Shown: positions 63,373 to 64,000 of the stretch, piece by piece
How the letters are laid out: each line of letters begins with the position of its first letter
How positions within the stretch are numbered: position 1 is the stretch's first letter
Made by a program: the position numbers and the translations under genes
NCBI GenBank assembly: GCA_009664345.1
Contig: CP043547.1
Coordinates: forward strand, 4,368,709-4,432,708
From: Planctomycetales bacterium 10988
GTDB taxonomy: Bacteria > Planctomycetota > Planctomycetia > Pirellulales > Pb10988
Reading direction: 5' to 3'
DNA length: 64,000 nucleotides
The notes under the pieces: generated by a model
Told to the model about the DNA's origin: nothing
The model's input: only the letters and a program-made list of their open reading frames with translations
Database searches by the model: none

Positions 63373-63990
63373 TTAAGATAGGCGTTGAGGTGGTTGATAA
63401 ATCCCCAGCCGGACTCCTTCCCGAATAAGTTCAGAAGGGTTGATCACACTGGCATTTACCAAAGGAAAACGGCGAATGTGCTTCAAAGCGGCAGCACAAA
63501 GCTCGGAGCAAAAGAGACGGGTGAGGTCTTCCCGAGATGCCCACCACCGCCGTTTCAGGAATCGAGTCCCAGAGAGTAAGGCTCCAGGGGTGTCATATTC
63601 GAAATGCAGAAACCGGAGTAAAAAGGCGGTCAATCGCTCCGATTCGGAAGGGGCTAGCTCTTCGTGTCGCTGAAGCCTACACACCCAAATGCGACTCAAA
63701 CCTCGCTGCAAAACTCGATAGGGATCATGTGCCTGAACCCCGTGAATTCGCTTCCCCGTCAATAAGCAAGGGAAAGGCGAAAGTGTCGTCGATTCAATCA
63801 ACAGCGGACGGCCTTGATGAAAACAGATGATGCCGACATGCGAAAATCTTGAGAGCGTAATCAATCTTATGAAGCGGCCGACCCAACTATTCCCTGAAAA
63901 GGCAACTAAATCCCCAGGTTGAAAAAGAAGCTTGGGTTCTTCATTCGAAAGCTGACCCAGGGATTTTGCCTCCCGCTTTACTTCCATCAT
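63373..63990 (-). CDS. permuted NlpC/P60 (YiiX-like) cysteine hydrolase
   Basis: 205 residues (the true start may be upstream of the window). FQPGDLVAFSGNSWVGRFIR then FSHVGIICFHQGRPLLIES give the His end of the permuted papain-like YiiX/YebB group, and LFCSELCAAALKHI carries the catalytic Cys. These proteins hydrolyse amide bonds in peptidoglycan or lipids. ATG 63990 is used here. It is the last gene of the block that I can see. Confidence 0.78.
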   Translation of the reverse strand: MMEVKREAKSLGQLSNEEPKLLFQPGDLVAFSGNSWVGRFIRLITLSRFSHVGIICFHQGRPLLIESTTLSPFPCLLTGKRIHGVQAHDPYRVLQRGLSRIWVCRLQRHEELAPSESERLTAFLLRFLHFEYDTPGALLSGTRFLKRRWWASREDLTRLFCSELCAAALKHIRRFPLVNASVINPSELIREGVRLGIYQPPQRLS

Positions 63991-64000
63991 GGAAGTAGTA

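Overview
This window looks like chromosomal DNA of a Planctomycetota-type bacterium. That placement is inference. It rests on a CxAxR-type sulfatase, a J-domain-like/WD40 membrane protein, proline-rich zinc-ribbon and lipoprotein-type hypotheticals, two TonB-dependent receptors, moderate GC with frequent GTG/TTG starts, and little operon structure. No rRNA, tRNA or CRISPR array was recognised.

Layout. 0-5 kb: cysK, a methyltransferase, and a cobalamin-riboswitch-controlled BtuB-like receptor. 5-9.7 kb: a PepSY-like secreted protein, a lone phage portal gene with a small partner, and two tiny membrane-protein genes (Pmp3/YqaE and DUF1328) with strong terminators. 9.7-12.5 kb: an NMT1/THI5-type ABC importer operon. 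12.7-16.5 kb: envelope proteins of unknown role. 17-21.3 kb: a second TonB receptor and an ABC-F ATPase behind two tandem leader hairpins. 21-30.5 kb: lineage-specific hypotheticals, a membrane phosphatase, ComEC and a phosphotransferase. 30.7-36.8 kb: enolase (variant active site), DAHP synthase, small genes, GAPDH and a methyltransferase. 37-42 kb: an RND efflux pair split by a repeat element. 42.7-44 kb: lpd. 44.7-48 kb: four tandem secreted paralogs of unknown family. 48.1-49.4 kb: an IS5-family element that splits a small gene. 49.3-55.5 kb: sulfatase, SDR, hisB, corA, and a ketosynthase lacking catalytic residues. 55.5-64 kb: a minus-strand block with TerL, TerS, an ABC-ATPase/GNAT fusion, a ParB-like protein, several small unknowns, a membrane serine protease and a permuted NlpC/P60 protein.

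Two unexplained sequence systems run through the window. The first is a MITE-like family of about 200-290 bp, with at least five copies plus one degenerate copy. It has inverted CCAGGGAA-type ends, arrays of a 7-bp unit (GGTGTTC or GGTTTCA) facing an inverted array, and two AAAAAGTnnTTTTT palindromes inside. The second is that same palindrome standing alone at nearly every gene junction of the phage-packaging block. The packaging genes (TerS, TerL) and the portal are on the same strand but about 48 kb apart with ordinary host genes between them, and no capsid or tail gene is visible. This suggests a dispersed, domesticated, gene-transfer-agent-like or remnant packaging system. The palindrome also flanks the portal gene, so the two halves share a sequence signature.
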